Assembly (NCBI GenBank): GCA_022571365.1
Contig: JACZXZ010000004.1
Span: 1 to 64,000, forward strand
DNA from: Pseudomonadota bacterium
GTDB taxonomy: Bacteria > Pseudomonadota > Alphaproteobacteria > G022571365
Length of the DNA stretch: 64,000 nt
Direction: 5' to 3'
In this document: positions 43,258 to 56,651 of the stretch, in pieces
Layout: every line of letters begins with the position of its first letter
How positions within the stretch are numbered: position 1 is the stretch's first letter
The notes under the pieces: generated by a model
Seen by the model: the letters and a program-made list of their open reading frames with translations, nothing else
Databases searched by the model: none
What the model was told of the DNA's origin: nothing
Program-made: the position numbers and the translations under genes

Positions 43258-44520
43258 TTATCCCAGCTTCATCTTCTCTATGCCGACGAAGCGGTTGTAA
43301 ATCCCGAAGAAAATCATGACGCAGAACAGCAGGACCACGCTTAAGGCCGCGGCCATCCCCCAGTTGACCGACGTGTTGGTGTGGAACGCGATGAAGTAGC
43401 TGATCATCTGGTCTCTCGGGCCGCCGACCAGGGCCGGCGTGATGTAGTAGCCCAGCGAGATGATGAAGACCAAGAGTATGCCGGCGCCGATGCCGGGCAT
43501 GGTCTGCGGCACGTAGACCTTCAGGAACGACCGGAGCGGGTTGGCGCCAAGCGAGGCCGCGGCACGCATGTGGGTGAACGAGATTCCCTTCATGACGCTG
43601 TAGAGCGGCAGGACCATGAACGGCAGCAGGATATGCACCATGGCGACGTAAACGCCGGTGCGGTTGTGAATGAGCTGAATCCGTTCGGACCACAAACCCA
43701 GGGCCACCGCGGCATCGTTGACCACGCCCTGGGTCTGCAACAGAACCACCCAGGCCGTCGTCCGGACCAGGAGCGAGGTCCAGAACGGCAACAGCACCAG
43801 GATCATGAGCAGATTGCTGTGCTTGGTCGGCAGGGTGGCGAGAAGATAGGCAATCGGATAGCCGAGTAGGAAGCACACCGCGGTCACGATGAAGCTCATC
43901 CAGAAGGTGCGCTCCAGAACATCGATATAAATGGAGACCTCCGGCGGCGCGTGGATGACATTGCCCTTTACATCGAAGTTACGGTCGAGGGCCGCCAGCA
44001 GGTAGAACATGGTGTAAGGCGGCGCCGCCTTCTTGATGGTGGCCCAATACCTTGTCTCTCCCCACCGCTTGTCGATCTCGATCAGCTTATCGAGCAGCTC
44101 CGAAGGCGGCGTCTCGGGCGGCGGCAGCCTGCGCGCGGTCTGGAGGGTCAAGGAGCGAAAGCCGGAGAGGTCGTAGTTGAGCCGTTTTGCCACCTTGCCA
44201 TGGGTTTTGGCCTCCTTTGCCGCGCGCAGATCGGCGATAAACGCGGCGACTACGTCCTCACCAGGCAGCCCTTCACCATCCCACTGCTGGATGGCCTGCG
44301 CCGTGCGCGGCAGAATCTGCGAAACCTCCGGATTCTGCACGCTCCGGAAAAGCATGATCCCGATGGGCATGACAAACGTCACCGCAAGGAACAGGAACAA
44401 CGGCGCGATCAGGCTGACGGCCCGGATCTTGCGCATTCGCTCCGCCCGGCGGAGCTTCACCTTGAGCGGGACCCCGTCGGCGGTCCGCACGATGTCCGCG
44501 GTCGGGACGATGGTGGTCAT
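43258..44520 (-). CDS. Spermidine/putrescine-type ABC transporter permease (PotB type), cluster 2
   Basis: The protein of about 420 residues carries the same long soluble insertion between helix 1 ('LIAPLFLFLAVTFVMPIGIM') and helix 2 as its cluster-1 paralogue, containing 'IADLRAAKEAKTHGKVAKRL'. The EAA loop is 'AAASLGANPLRSFLKVYVPQ'. The ATG at 44520 is preferred to the track start, which adds about 50 residues of intergenic sequence. Confidence 0.86.
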   Translation of the reverse strand: MTTIVPTADIVRTADGVPLKVKLRRAERMRKIRAVSLIAPLFLFLAVTFVMPIGIMLFRSVQNPEVSQILPRTAQAIQQWDGEGLPGEDVVAAFIADLRAAKEAKTHGKVAKRLNYDLSGFRSLTLQTARRLPPPETPPSELLDKLIEIDKRWGETRYWATIKKAAPPYTMFYLLAALDRNFDVKGNVIHAPPEVSIYIDVLERTFWMSFIVTAVCFLLGYPIAYLLATLPTKHSNLLMILVLLPFWTSLLVRTTAWVVLLQTQGVVNDAAVALGLWSERIQLIHNRTGVYVAMVHILLPFMVLPLYSVMKGISFTHMRAAASLGANPLRSFLKVYVPQTMPGIGAGILLVFIISLGYYITPALVGGPRDQMISYFIAFHTNTSVNWGMAAALSVVLLFCVMIFFGIYNRFVGIEKMKLG

Positions 44521-44605
44521 GGAGCGGGCCAGTGTTTCAGCCGGTGGCCGGTGCGGGGGAGGGAAAGGCGGGGGTAAAGCGCGCTTTACCCCCGGGATCC
44601 CTCGC

Positions 44606-45673
44606 CTACCGGGCCAACCACGCCTCGAAGCGCTCCTCCAGCTCGTCTGAGTAATCGGCCCAGAACTCGGCGTCAATCCGCAGGTAGTTCTTCGTGTTCT
44701 CCGGCGCCGTCGGCAGATCCTTGAGGATGTCAGGGTTGATCAACGGAATCGCCGCTTTGACCGTCGGCCCATAGGCGATGTACTTGGACTGGTTGGCCAT
44801 CACCTCGGGCCGGCTGGCGAACTCTATGAACCTGTACGCCAAGTCCGTCTCAGGATGGCCCTTCGGGATGATCCAGTAGTCGAGGTCGAGGAGCTGTCCA
44901 TCCCAGACGATCACGAAGTTCTTGCCCTCGATATTGACGGCGTTGTAGATGCGCCCGTTCCAGGCCTGCGTCATGACCACTTCCTTGTCGGCGAGAAGCT
45001 GGGGCGCCTGGGCGCCGGCGCTCCACCAGATGGCATGGGACTTGATCTCGTCGAGCTTGCGGAACGCCCTGGCGATGCCCTCCTCGGTACGCAGGAGGTC
45101 ATAGATCTCGCTGTTCGGCACGCCGTCGGCCATCAGGGCGATCTCCATGTTGGGATTCGGGAACCTGTACATGCCCCGCGGACCGGGGAACTTTTCGACG
45201 TCGAAGAAGTCCGCGATGGTCGAGGGCCTGGGGCCACCCTCGGGGAACACATCCCCGTCGTAAGCGTAAATCGTCGACCAAACGATCGTGCCGACGCCGC
45301 AGTCCAACGCCGCAGTCTCAATGAATCGATCCCTACCGCCCAGCCGGTCGTAGTCGATCTCTTCAAGGGTGCCCTCGTCGCACCCCTGAAGAATGTCGGG
45401 GGTTTCAGCGTCGATCACGTGCCACTGGTAGTTCTTGGTCTCCGTCATGGCCCGGACCTTGGCCATCGAGCCATCCCACTCGTCCTCGAGGACCGTGATG
45501 CCGGTCTCCTTCATGAACGGCTCGTAATAGGCCTTGCGCTGGCTCATGCTGTAGGCGCCGCCCCACGAGGCGATGGTGATGCTGTCCTGAGCCACCGCCG
45601 GGCTGGGGCCCGTCAGAGCGGCCCAGGCGATGCCGGTGGCGGCCAAGGCAGTCAATGTGAGCGAATGTTTCAT
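44606..45673 (-). CDS. Spermidine/putrescine-type ABC transporter binding protein (PotD type), cluster 2
   Basis: The 355-residue exported protein has a signal peptide ending 'GPSPAVAQD' and the same architecture as the cluster-1 protein: 'ITIASWGGAYSMSQRKAYYE', 'FFDVEKFPGPRGMYRFPNPN' and 'AIPLINPDILKDLPTAPENT'. The ligand-binding segments differ clearly between the two, which suggests different cargo. The ATG follows a ggagag site. Confidence 0.88.
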   Translation of the reverse strand: MKHSLTLTALAATGIAWAALTGPSPAVAQDSITIASWGGAYSMSQRKAYYEPFMKETGITVLEDEWDGSMAKVRAMTETKNYQWHVIDAETPDILQGCDEGTLEEIDYDRLGGRDRFIETAALDCGVGTIVWSTIYAYDGDVFPEGGPRPSTIADFFDVEKFPGPRGMYRFPNPNMEIALMADGVPNSEIYDLLRTEEGIARAFRKLDEIKSHAIWWSAGAQAPQLLADKEVVMTQAWNGRIYNAVNIEGKNFVIVWDGQLLDLDYWIIPKGHPETDLAYRFIEFASRPEVMANQSKYIAYGPTVKAAIPLINPDILKDLPTAPENTKNYLRIDAEFWADYSDELEERFEAWLAR

Positions 45674-45792
45674 CGTTGCTCTCTCCCTGTTGTTCTGTTC
45701 GTGCCGGCGGATGCCGGCGGCCCACGGTAGCCGCCAGGTCCCTCGGTCGCTGCCGATGTGGCGGCCGACCGAGGGACCCGGCAGACGGTTCG

Positions 45793-46887
<1,095 letters not shown>

Positions 46888-47504
46888 GATCCCGATTTCG
46901 AGCCCTCTCCCGGGGCTTTTTTCTCCCCGCGTCACCCCCGGTTGGCCGGATGGCGTTACCCGCGCTCTGCCGGCGCAGATAAAACTGTTTTTGTCTCCCT
47001 GGAATATAATCCCGTGAAATTATAGTCCCGTGCTCTCGTGCGCGCAACGCGCGGCGACCCAGGGTGATGCGACGGGTTTGATGTCAGGCGAAGGAAAGGG
47101 GTGCCCCTTGGCTATGTGAGAACCGACAAGTAAGGGGAATTCCCATGCCACGGGCCGTGACGATCCGAAGCCTGCCCCGGGCCTTGATAGAGTCATCAAC
47201 CTTGTAGAGTTATCAAGGAGATGCAGATGCAGGGCTACGAGTGGAGCGGTGACCACCGCTGCGTCGGCCGCCAGGCCCTGTCCCATATCCTTTAAGCCCG
47301 GATGGCCCAGCGCGTCGGCCGCCAGATCGAGAAGATGGCCCGGCCAAGGCGAAGCCGCTTTTGATTCAGGCTCGCTCGGGCCGGCCGACTGCCCAAGGAT
47401 TCCCGGTCGCCGCGGCCATCCCGGGAGACGGATTGCTTGACAGCCCGGCGGCGGCGATCCGATCATGGCCGGGCCGAGCACAGACCCCTTGAGGAGAGGC
47501 GAAG
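46888..47504. promoter_or_regulatory. Divergent region between polyamine-type cluster 2 and GST
   Basis: On the minus strand a good -10 (tataat; attata at 47019-47024) lies 17 bp from ttgcgc (gcgcaa at 47042-47047) and probably drives the ATPase gene. Two atannTCCCGTG-like boxes sit 16 bp apart at 47005 and 47021. On the plus side, ccttgata (47182-47189) and tatcaagg (47211-47218) form a perfect inverted repeat that could be an operator for the GST gene. The remaining 280 bp hold nothing I recognise. Confidence 0.45.
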
Positions 47505-48119
47505 ATGTACCAGCTATACTACGCGCCCGTCACGGCCGCCATGGCGCCGCAGGCGGCGCTGGAGGAGATCGGCGCGGACTACGAGCTCGTTGAGGTCGAT
47601 CTCAAGGCGATGCCGCCCGACTACCTCAAGCTCAACCCCCACGGGCGCATCCCGACCCTGGTCGACGACGGCACCGTGCTCTACGAGGCGGCGGCGATCA
47701 TGCTGTATCTGGCCGACCGCCATCCGCAGGCCGGCCTGGCGCCCGCGGCCGGCGAGCGGGACCGCGGGCACTACTATCAGTGGCTGCTTTACCTGGCGGA
47801 CACGGTGCAGCCCGCTTTCAAGCGATACAACTATCCGCACCGGTTCTCGACCGATATTCACCACGTGCCTGCGGTCAAGGCCAGGGCGGTCCAGGATCTC
47901 GCGGAGTTTTGGGGCAAGCTCGATGACGCGCTTGACCCCGGCCCGTACCTGCTGGGCGAGCGGTTCAGCGGCTGCGACCTGTACCTCCACATGCTGTCCA
48001 CCTGGGTCGAGGGGGACCACGAGCCGATTTCGGGTTTCCCCAATGTCGCGCGCTCGGTGGCGATGGTGGCCGCGCGGCCGGCGGTGCGGCGCATGCTCAA
48101 GGCCCACGGGCTCGCATGA
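47505..48119 (+). CDS. Glutathione S-transferase family protein
   Basis: The 204-residue GST has the thioredoxin-like N-domain ('MYQLYYAPVTAAMAPQAALE', 'HGRIPTLVDDGTVLYEAAAI' with the cis-Pro and the Glu-Ser-like glutathione site replaced by Glu-Ala) and a helical C-domain ('YLLGERFSGCDLYLHMLSTW'). It could conjugate or reduce electrophiles. A gaggagagg site precedes the ATG. A broken copy of its 5' end lies at 42050-42390, before polyamine-type cluster 1. Confidence 0.9.
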   Translation: MYQLYYAPVTAAMAPQAALEEIGADYELVEVDLKAMPPDYLKLNPHGRIPTLVDDGTVLYEAAAIMLYLADRHPQAGLAPAAGERDRGHYYQWLLYLADTVQPAFKRYNYPHRFSTDIHHVPAVKARAVQDLAEFWGKLDDALDPGPYLLGERFSGCDLYLHMLSTWVEGDHEPISGFPNVARSVAMVAARPAVRRMLKAHGLA

Positions 48120-48293
48120 GCCCTGTTTGCCGCCGGCCCGGAAGGAGGGCGCGGGGGAGGCTTGGGATCGCCGCCGCCTGTGATATGGGGGGCCCTTTCC
48201 CGCCGGTTCTCATGCCGGCAGGGGGCGCCTCCCTTTTCCTTGCTTGACCCTTTGCCCGAGGCGGAATCCGGTCGAACCCGCCGCCCCACGCCC

Positions 48294-48323
48294 TTGACCT
48301 TGCGCCGCGGCGGCGGCTATGGT
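48294..48323 (+). promoter_or_regulatory. Probable glyQ promoter
   Basis: ttgacc at 48294-48299 and tatggt at 48318-48323 are separated by 18 bp and lie about 35 bp before the glyQ ATG. The TTGACx...TATGGT pattern is common for alphaproteobacterial housekeeping promoters. Confidence 0.55.
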
Positions 48324-48357
48324 GCGCCGCACCTAAGGCGGTCGGCAGTGGCCATCG

Positions 48358-49266
48358 ATGCCGCGCAACAGCGCTTCCAAGAACTGCTTCCAGAATCTCA
48401 TTCTGAAGTTGCACACCTTCTGGGCCGGTGAGGGCTGCGTCATCCTGCAGCCCTACGACATGGAGGTCGGCGCCGGCACCTTCCACCCGGCGACGATCTT
48501 GCGCGCGCTCGGTCCGGAGCCGTGGCGGGCGGCCTATGTCCAGCCCTCCCGGCGGCCTACCGACGGCCGCTATGGCGAGAATCCGAACCGGCTCCAGCAC
48601 TACTACCAATACCAGGTGATCCTGAAGCCCTCGCCCGAGAACAGCCAGCAGGTCTATCTCGAAAGCCTCAAGGAGCTGGGCATCGATCCCCGGCGCCACG
48701 ACATCCGGTTCGTCGAGGATGACTGGGAAGCCCCGACCCTGGGCGCCTCGGGCCTCGGCTGGGAGGTCTGGTGCGACGGCATGGAGGTGACCCAGTTCAC
48801 TTACTTTCAGCAGGTCGGCGGCATCGACTGTGAGGTGGTCTCGGTCGAGTTCACTTACGGCCTGGAGCGGCTCGCCATGTACATCCAGGGTGTCGAGAAC
48901 GTGTTCGATCTCGACTGGAACGGCATTCCGAAGGACAAGGGCGGCAAAACTTATGGCGATGTCTTCCTTGAGGCCGAGCGCGAGTTCTCGGCCTACAACT
49001 TCGAGCACGCCAACACCAAGGCCCTCAGCCGGCAGTTCAAGGACGCCGAGGAGGAATGTCGGGCGTTGTTGAAGCGGAAGCTGCCGCTGCCGGCCTACGA
49101 CCAGTGCATCAAGGCCTCCCACCTGTTCAACTTGCTCGACGCCCGCGGCGTGATCAGCGTCACCGAGCGCGCCGCCTACATCGCCCGCATCCGGGCGCTG
49201 GCCAAGGGCTGCTGCGAGGCCTGGCTGGAGAGCCGGGGCCACCTCGCCGAATCTCCGGCGGCCTGA
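48358..49266 (+). CDS. glyQ: Glycyl-tRNA synthetase alpha subunit
   Basis: GlyQ is the catalytic subunit of the bacterial alpha2beta2 glycyl-tRNA synthetase. The 302-residue protein contains the class-II motifs and the family strings '[20 protein letters not shown]', '[20 protein letters not shown]' and '[16 protein letters not shown]'. The length is normal. It is followed, after a repeat element, by glyS. Confidence 0.96.
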   Translation: MPRNSASKNCFQNLILKLHTFWAGEGCVILQPYDMEVGAGTFHPATILRALGPEPWRAAYVQPSRRPTDGRYGENPNRLQHYYQYQVILKPSPENSQQVYLESLKELGIDPRRHDIRFVEDDWEAPTLGASGLGWEVWCDGMEVTQFTYFQQVGGIDCEVVSVEFTYGLERLAMYIQGVENVFDLDWNGIPKDKGGKTYGDVFLEAEREFSAYNFEHANTKALSRQFKDAEEECRALLKRKLPLPAYDQCIKASHLFNLLDARGVISVTERAAYIARIRALAKGCCEAWLESRGHLAESPAA

Positions 49267-49404
49267 CGATGCGGGCGAGCCCCGTCATTCGTCCTCACCC
49301 TGAGGAGGTGCGCTTGCGCGCCGTCTCGAAGGGTGAGCGGACATTGCCTTGTGCCTCATCCTTCGAGACGGCCTCCGGCCTCCTCAGGATAAGGCGGGAA
49401 ATTG
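49267..49404. repeat. Dispersed palindromic repeat between glyQ and glyS
   Basis: cctcaccctgaggag, tctcgaagg, ccttcgaga and ctcctcaggat form nested inverted repeats (about 49285-49390). Elements of this composition are common intergenic repeats in alphaproteobacteria. A related but different one lies at 54275-54365. It may act as a hairpin within the glyQS transcript. Confidence 0.65.
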
Positions 49405-51558
49405 ATGCCTGAGCTCCTTCTCGAACTTCTGTCCGAGGACATCCCGGCGCGGATGCAGGCCCGCGCCGCCGAGGACCTGAAGCGGCTCATCACCGACCGC
49501 CTGGAAAAAGACGGGCTAAAGTTTGAAAGTCTGCAAACCTTCGTCACCCCCCGGCGGCTGACCTTGGTGGTCGACGGCCTGCCGGTGAAGACCGAGGCGG
49601 TTGAAGAGGACCGCCGTGGCCCATCCAAGGCGGCGCCGGAAAAAGCGGTCGTAGGCTTCGCCAAGTCAATTGGTGTGAGTGTCGATCAACTTGAAATCCG
49701 CGATACCGGAAAGGGCGAATATTATTTCGCGGTGGTCAAGGAAGATACGCGTCAAACAATTGACTATATGCCGCTTATTGTTTCGGAAGCGGTATTCAAT
49801 ATGGGTTGGCCTAAATCAATGCGATGGCATTCGACTGCAATGACTTGGGTCCGTCCGATTCAAAGGATATTGGCTATTTTTGACGGAAAACCAATTGACG
49901 ATGTTCTTCAGTTGGGTCTCGAAGATAAAATTCCGGGCTTAAAATTTGCGATGAATGGTGGATTGGATGCTGCTCCAGGTGAGCTAGAAATTCCGATCTC
50001 CAACCGCACCCAAGGCCACCGGTTCCTCGCGCCCGAGGCGTTCACGGTCAAGGACTTCGCGGACTACAAGGCGAAGCTCAAGAAGGCCCACGTCGTCCTC
50101 GACCCGGCGGAGCGGCGAAAGGCGATCTGGAAGGAGGCCCAAAAGCTCGCCAAGGCCGAAGGGCTGACGGTCAAGGAGGACGACGCGCTCTTGGCCGAGG
50201 TCGCCGGCTTGGTCGAATGGCCCAAGGTGTTCATGGGGCGCATCGACGAGGCCTTCATGGACCTGCCGGCCGAGGTGCTGACCACGGTCATGCGCCACCA
50301 CCAGAAGTATTTCTCGCTCGTGAAGAAAGACGGCTCTCTCGCCCCGCGCTTCATCGTCGTCGCCGACACCGAGCCCGACGACGGCGGCAAGGCGATCACC
50401 GCCGGCAACGAGCGGGTGCTCAAGGCCCGGCTCGCCGACGCCCGGTTCTTCTGGGACCACGACCGCAAGGCGACTCTGGAAAGCCGGGTGGCGGCGCTGG
50501 AAGGGATCATCTTCCACGCGAAGCTCGGGACGCTGGCCGAGAAGGTGGCGCGGGTACAGGCCCTCGCGGCCGAACTCGCTCCCTCCATCCCCGACGCCGA
50601 CGTCGATCATGTCCGCCGCGCCGCGCTGCTCTCCAAGGCCGACCTCACCACCGAGATGGTGAAGGAGTTTCCGGAGCTCCAAGGGCTCATGGGGCGGTAC
50701 TACGCGCTTGGTGACGGCGAGAGGCCGGAGGTGGCCGAGGCCGTCGCCGAGCACTACGCGCCACTGGGCCCCAACGACCGCTGCCCGGCCGCGCCCGTCA
50801 GCGTCGCCGTGGCACTCGCAGACAAGATCGATACCCTTTGCCAGTTTTGGAAAATTGGCGAAAGGCCCACCGGGTCGAAGGACCCTTTTGCCTTACGCCG
50901 CGCCGCGCTCGGCATCATCCGGCTAATTCTTGAAAATGAGCTCCGTCTCCCTTTGAGGAGGATTTTTGGTCAGGCCGACATGCTGCATGCTGAAACGCCG
51001 GAGGGAATCGACTGGGATCGCGATGAGGTAATCAACGGCCTTCTTGCCTTCTTCGCCGACCGGCTCAAGGTGCATCTCAGGGAGAAGGGCGTGCGCCACG
51101 ACCTGATCGACGCCGTCTTCGCGCTCAGCGGCGAGGACGATCTGGTGCGGCTCATGGCCCGGGTCGAGTCGTTGCAGGCCTTCCTCGACACCGAGGACGG
51201 CGAGCACCTGCTCACCGCCTACAAGCGCGCCGCCAACATCGTGCGCATCGAGGAGAAAAGGGACGGCGTCAGCTACGACGGCGCCGCCGACGCGAAACGG
51301 TTCAAGCAGCCCGAGGAGCGCGACCTCTATGAACGGCTCGGCCGCGTGAAAGCGCAAAGCGGCGAGATCCTGAAGGCGGAGCGGTTCGACGACGCAATGA
51401 AGATTCTCGCCGGCCTCAGGAAGCCCGTGGACGTGTTCTTCGACAAGGTCACCGTTAATTGCGACGAGGCCGAGTTGCGTGAAAACAGGCTGAAACTGCT
51501 GTCCGAAATTCGCACGACCATGAACACGGTCGCCGATTTCAGCCAGATCGAGGGCTGA
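49405..51558 (+). CDS. glyS: Glycyl-tRNA synthetase beta subunit
   Basis: GlyS is the tRNA-binding beta subunit. The 717-residue protein has the family features 'LLLELLSEDIPARMQARAAE' at the start, 'FVTPRRLTLVVDGLP', 'MRWHSTAMTWVRPIQRILAI', 'TTVMRHHQKYFSLVKKDG' and the anticodon-binding-like C-terminal region. The ATG at 49405 is preferred to TTG one codon earlier. Unusually, two internal stretches (about 49665-49992 and 50820-51020) are AT-rich compared with the surrounding gene, yet the frame and conserved residues continue unbroken. Confidence 0.95.
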   Translation: MPELLLELLSEDIPARMQARAAEDLKRLITDRLEKDGLKFESLQTFVTPRRLTLVVDGLPVKTEAVEEDRRGPSKAAPEKAVVGFAKSIGVSVDQLEIRDTGKGEYYFAVVKEDTRQTIDYMPLIVSEAVFNMGWPKSMRWHSTAMTWVRPIQRILAIFDGKPIDDVLQLGLEDKIPGLKFAMNGGLDAAPGELEIPISNRTQGHRFLAPEAFTVKDFADYKAKLKKAHVVLDPAERRKAIWKEAQKLAKAEGLTVKEDDALLAEVAGLVEWPKVFMGRIDEAFMDLPAEVLTTVMRHHQKYFSLVKKDGSLAPRFIVVADTEPDDGGKAITAGNERVLKARLADARFFWDHDRKATLESRVAALEGIIFHAKLGTLAEKVARVQALAAELAPSIPDADVDHVRRAALLSKADLTTEMVKEFPELQGLMGRYYALGDGERPEVAEAVAEHYAPLGPNDRCPAAPVSVAVALADKIDTLCQFWKIGERPTGSKDPFALRRAALGIIRLILENELRLPLRRIFGQADMLHAETPEGIDWDRDEVINGLLAFFADRLKVHLREKGVRHDLIDAVFALSGEDDLVRLMARVESLQAFLDTEDGEHLLTAYKRAANIVRIEEKRDGVSYDGAADAKRFKQPEERDLYERLGRVKAQSGEILKAERFDDAMKILAGLRKPVDVFFDKVTVNCDEAELRENRLKLLSEIRTTMNTVADFSQIEG

Positions 51559-51565
51559 GGGCGCC

Positions 51566-54244
<2,679 letters not shown>

Positions 54245-54444
54245 TACCGACTCGCACGAATACGCGATACAGGCCTCAGCCTCGCCCTTCGACAGGCTCA
54301 GGGTGAGGCCCGACAGGCTCAGGGTGAGGCCCTCATGCTGAGCTTTTGTCGAAGCATGAGGGCCGGGATCCCGACATGGGGGTTTCGCGCAACCGTGGAG
54401 CAGCGCCGGTTTCAAAAGTTTGACGCCGCGCTCGCGGCGGGCCG
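54245..54444. repeat. Dispersed palindromic repeat between ppdK and ygfZ
   Basis: cccttcgacaggctcagggt at about 54282, a second partial copy of caggctcagggtgagg, and ctcatgctgagcttttgtcgaagcatgag form inverted repeats. This is a well-known type of intergenic repeat in alphaproteobacteria. It lies between two convergent genes and may serve as a transcription end. Confidence 0.7.
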
Positions 54445-55344
54445 CTAAAACGACGCCCAGTCGGGCTTTCGGGGCTTGAGGCGGGCTCGGCCGGCGGTGA
54501 GCGCACGGCCCTCCCTTTCGGCCTCGGCGACGGCTTCCAGGCGCAGCAACGCGAGGCCCTGGCCGTCCAAGGCCGAGCGCATTTCGCCGACGTTCCTATC
54601 TCCAAGCATGACCTGCGTGCCAATCTCGGGCGGCGGTCCTTCGATCTCGACCGGCATCAGGCGCTTCTTGACCAGGCCGCGATAGTAGATCCTGGCCGTC
54701 AGCTCCTGGCCCAGGTAACAGCCCTTGTCCCAGTCGATTCCATTGAGCTCGTCGAAGTTGTTCTCGAGCAGCATTGCTTTCTCGACGGCCAGGTCGCGGC
54801 TGCCGTCGGGGAGCCCGTGGGTCAGGCGCAGGCGGTCGTAGGCGGCCGCCTCGGCCGCGGCGAAGCCGGCCTCCTCAAGCGCCGTGGTCGCGACATCCGC
54901 GGGCAGGATCGCCCGGGCGCCGACCGCGGCCAGGCGCGGATCGACATAGACGACGCCGCCCGCGAACGGCGCCGCCCGGCCCGGCTCTCGGTCCAGGCCC
55001 AGGGCGCCGATCGCGCCCGGGCCGAACAGCGCGGCGACGACGAAGCCGTCACCGGCGGCCTCCACGCTGACCTTGGAGCGCAGCTTGTACATGCAGAGCC
55101 GCCGCCTGAGATCATCAAGCCGCCCGGCCTCGCAGTCGAGATAGGGGGTTTCCCCGATCCGGGCGATGAAGAAGTCGTGCAGGTACTTGCCCTGAGGCGT
55201 GAGAAAGGCGGCATAGATGGCGCGGTCGGTCGCGAGCTTTTCGATGTCGTTCGAGATCAGCCCCTGGAGGAAGCGGCCCGCATCTTCGCCGGTGACGGTC
55301 ATGAGCCCCCGGTTTCTCAGCACCACATAAGACCCGCCGGCCAT
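54445..55344 (-). CDS. ygfZ: YgfZ/GcvT-domain folate-binding protein
   Basis: YgfZ proteins aid iron-sulfur cluster repair or assembly using tetrahydrofolate. The 299-residue protein has the diagnostic 'KGCYLGQELTAR' near residue 220, the N-terminal 'LQGLISNDIEKLATDRAIYA' and a C-terminal beta-barrel part. I start at the ATG at 55344 ('MAGGSYVVLRNRGLMTV'); the track start adds about 54 residues of upstream sequence. It is convergent with ppdK and divergent from the glycan cluster. Confidence 0.88.
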   Translation of the reverse strand: MAGGSYVVLRNRGLMTVTGEDAGRFLQGLISNDIEKLATDRAIYAAFLTPQGKYLHDFFIARIGETPYLDCEAGRLDDLRRRLCMYKLRSKVSVEAAGDGFVVAALFGPGAIGALGLDREPGRAAPFAGGVVYVDPRLAAVGARAILPADVATTALEEAGFAAAEAAAYDRLRLTHGLPDGSRDLAVEKAMLLENNFDELNGIDWDKGCYLGQELTARIYYRGLVKKRLMPVEIEGPPPEIGTQVMLGDRNVGEMRSALDGQGLALLRLEAVAEAEREGRALTAGRARLKPRKPDWASF

Positions 55345-55521
55345 CTTCAAACTCTCCGCAGTCAATGGGTTTGCAGCATTCTCCGTTATCACTTGTATCA
55401 CTTGGGCAACCCCGCTCCGCTTGACAAGGCCCGCGCCCGGCGGCCCGTTCGGCCGCGCGATTGCCGCCCGCGGCGAGCGCGCTGTTTGCAACTTGGCGGA
55501 AGGCACGTATAAATTCGCGCG

Positions 55522-55692
55522 ATGCTTATCATCCTGATCGATGACACGATTCCTCTCGACGGCAACGGCCCTTCGAGCGAGTCTTGGGGCGGCGGTCCGG
55601 AGAAGGCCCTCGCCGGGCCGGCCGGCGGGCTCGCGCGGCGCGGGTCGGGTTGGGCGGTAGCGGCGGAGGGGTTCGAGGCGCTCATGCGATGA
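55522..55692 (+). pseudogene. Truncated glycosyltransferase N-terminus overlapping the GT9 gene
   Basis: A 56-codon frame starts ATG CTT ATC and reads 'SWGGGPEKALAG', the glycine-rich opening typical of GT4-type glycosyltransferases ('GGxEKAL..LA..LARRG'). It then loses similarity and stops at TGA inside the start of the next gene (ATGCGATGAGG). No catalytic domain follows. It is likely a remnant of a deleted glycosyltransferase whose translation may still couple to the GT9 gene. Confidence 0.45.
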
Positions 55693-56651
55693 GGATACTG
55701 TTCATCACCTCGACGCGGGTCGGCGACGCGGTGCTCTCGACCGGGGTGTTGTTTCATCTCATCGAACGCTACCGCGGCGCGCGCTTCACCATCGCCTGCG
55801 GTCCCGCGGCGGCGGAGCTGTTCGTCGCGGTGCCCAACCTCGAGCGCATCCTCGTGGTGGAGAAGAAGCCGGCCTCGCGACACTGGCTCGAGCTCTGGGC
55901 GTCCTGCGTCGCCTGCTATTGGGACCTGGTGGTGGACTTGCGGGCCTCCGGCATATCGTATCTGCTGCCGACCCGTCGCCGGCGCGTTCTCCGCCCAAGC
56001 GGCGAGCCGGTCCACCGGGTTCGCCATCTGGCGAGCCTGTTTGGTCTCGACGATCCCCCGGCCCCCCGCATCTGGACCACGCCGGACCATTGGCGGGCGG
56101 CGGCCGAACTGGTGTCCGATGGCTCGCCGGTGCTGGCCGTGGGGCCGACCGCCAACTGGCGCGGCAAGCAGTGGCGGATGGCGAGTTTCATCGAGCTCAT
56201 CCGCCGGCTCACCGGGGCCGGCGGGATATTGCCGGGCGCCCGCGTCGCCGTGTTCGGCGCGGCCTGTGAAAAAGCGACGGCCGTGCCGGTGATCGCCTCG
56301 ATACCGCCGGGCCAGCGCATCAATCTGGTCGGCCGGGCCGATCTGGTGACCGCCCATGTTTGTCTCCGGCGCTGCGCCTTCTATGTCGGCAACGATTCGG
56401 GCCTGATGCATCTGGCGGCGGCGGCCGGGATTCCGACCCTCGGCCTGTTCGGCCCGAGCCGGGAGGAGCTGTACGGGCCCTGGGGTGAGCACAGCGCGGT
56501 GGTGCGCACCGCCGTCCCCTATGAGGATCTGGTGGGCGGACCGGACTACGACCACCGCACCACCGGCAGCCTGATGGACAGCCTCACCGTGGACGCCGCC
56601 GAAGCGGCGGCGCGCGCGCTGTGGCGGCGCTCGGCGGGCCAGGCCGCATGA
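55689..56651 (+). CDS. Glycosyltransferase family 9 (heptosyltransferase-like)
   Basis: The 320-residue protein has the GT9 N-domain ('ILFITSTRVGDAVLSTGVLF') and the donor-site motif 'GNDSGLMHLAAAAGIPTLGL' near residue 235. Family members transfer heptose from ADP-heptose to lipopolysaccharide core. The ATG at 55689 is preferred; the track start lies in the upstream remnant frame. Its stop overlaps the next gene (ATGA), the first of several overlaps in this cluster. Confidence 0.88.
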   Translation: MRILFITSTRVGDAVLSTGVLFHLIERYRGARFTIACGPAAAELFVAVPNLERILVVEKKPASRHWLELWASCVACYWDLVVDLRASGISYLLPTRRRRVLRPSGEPVHRVRHLASLFGLDDPPAPRIWTTPDHWRAAAELVSDGSPVLAVGPTANWRGKQWRMASFIELIRRLTGAGGILPGARVAVFGAACEKATAVPVIASIPPGQRINLVGRADLVTAHVCLRRCAFYVGNDSGLMHLAAAAGIPTLGLFGPSREELYGPWGEHSAVVRTAVPYEDLVGGPDYDHRTTGSLMDSLTVDAAEAAARALWRRSAGQAA

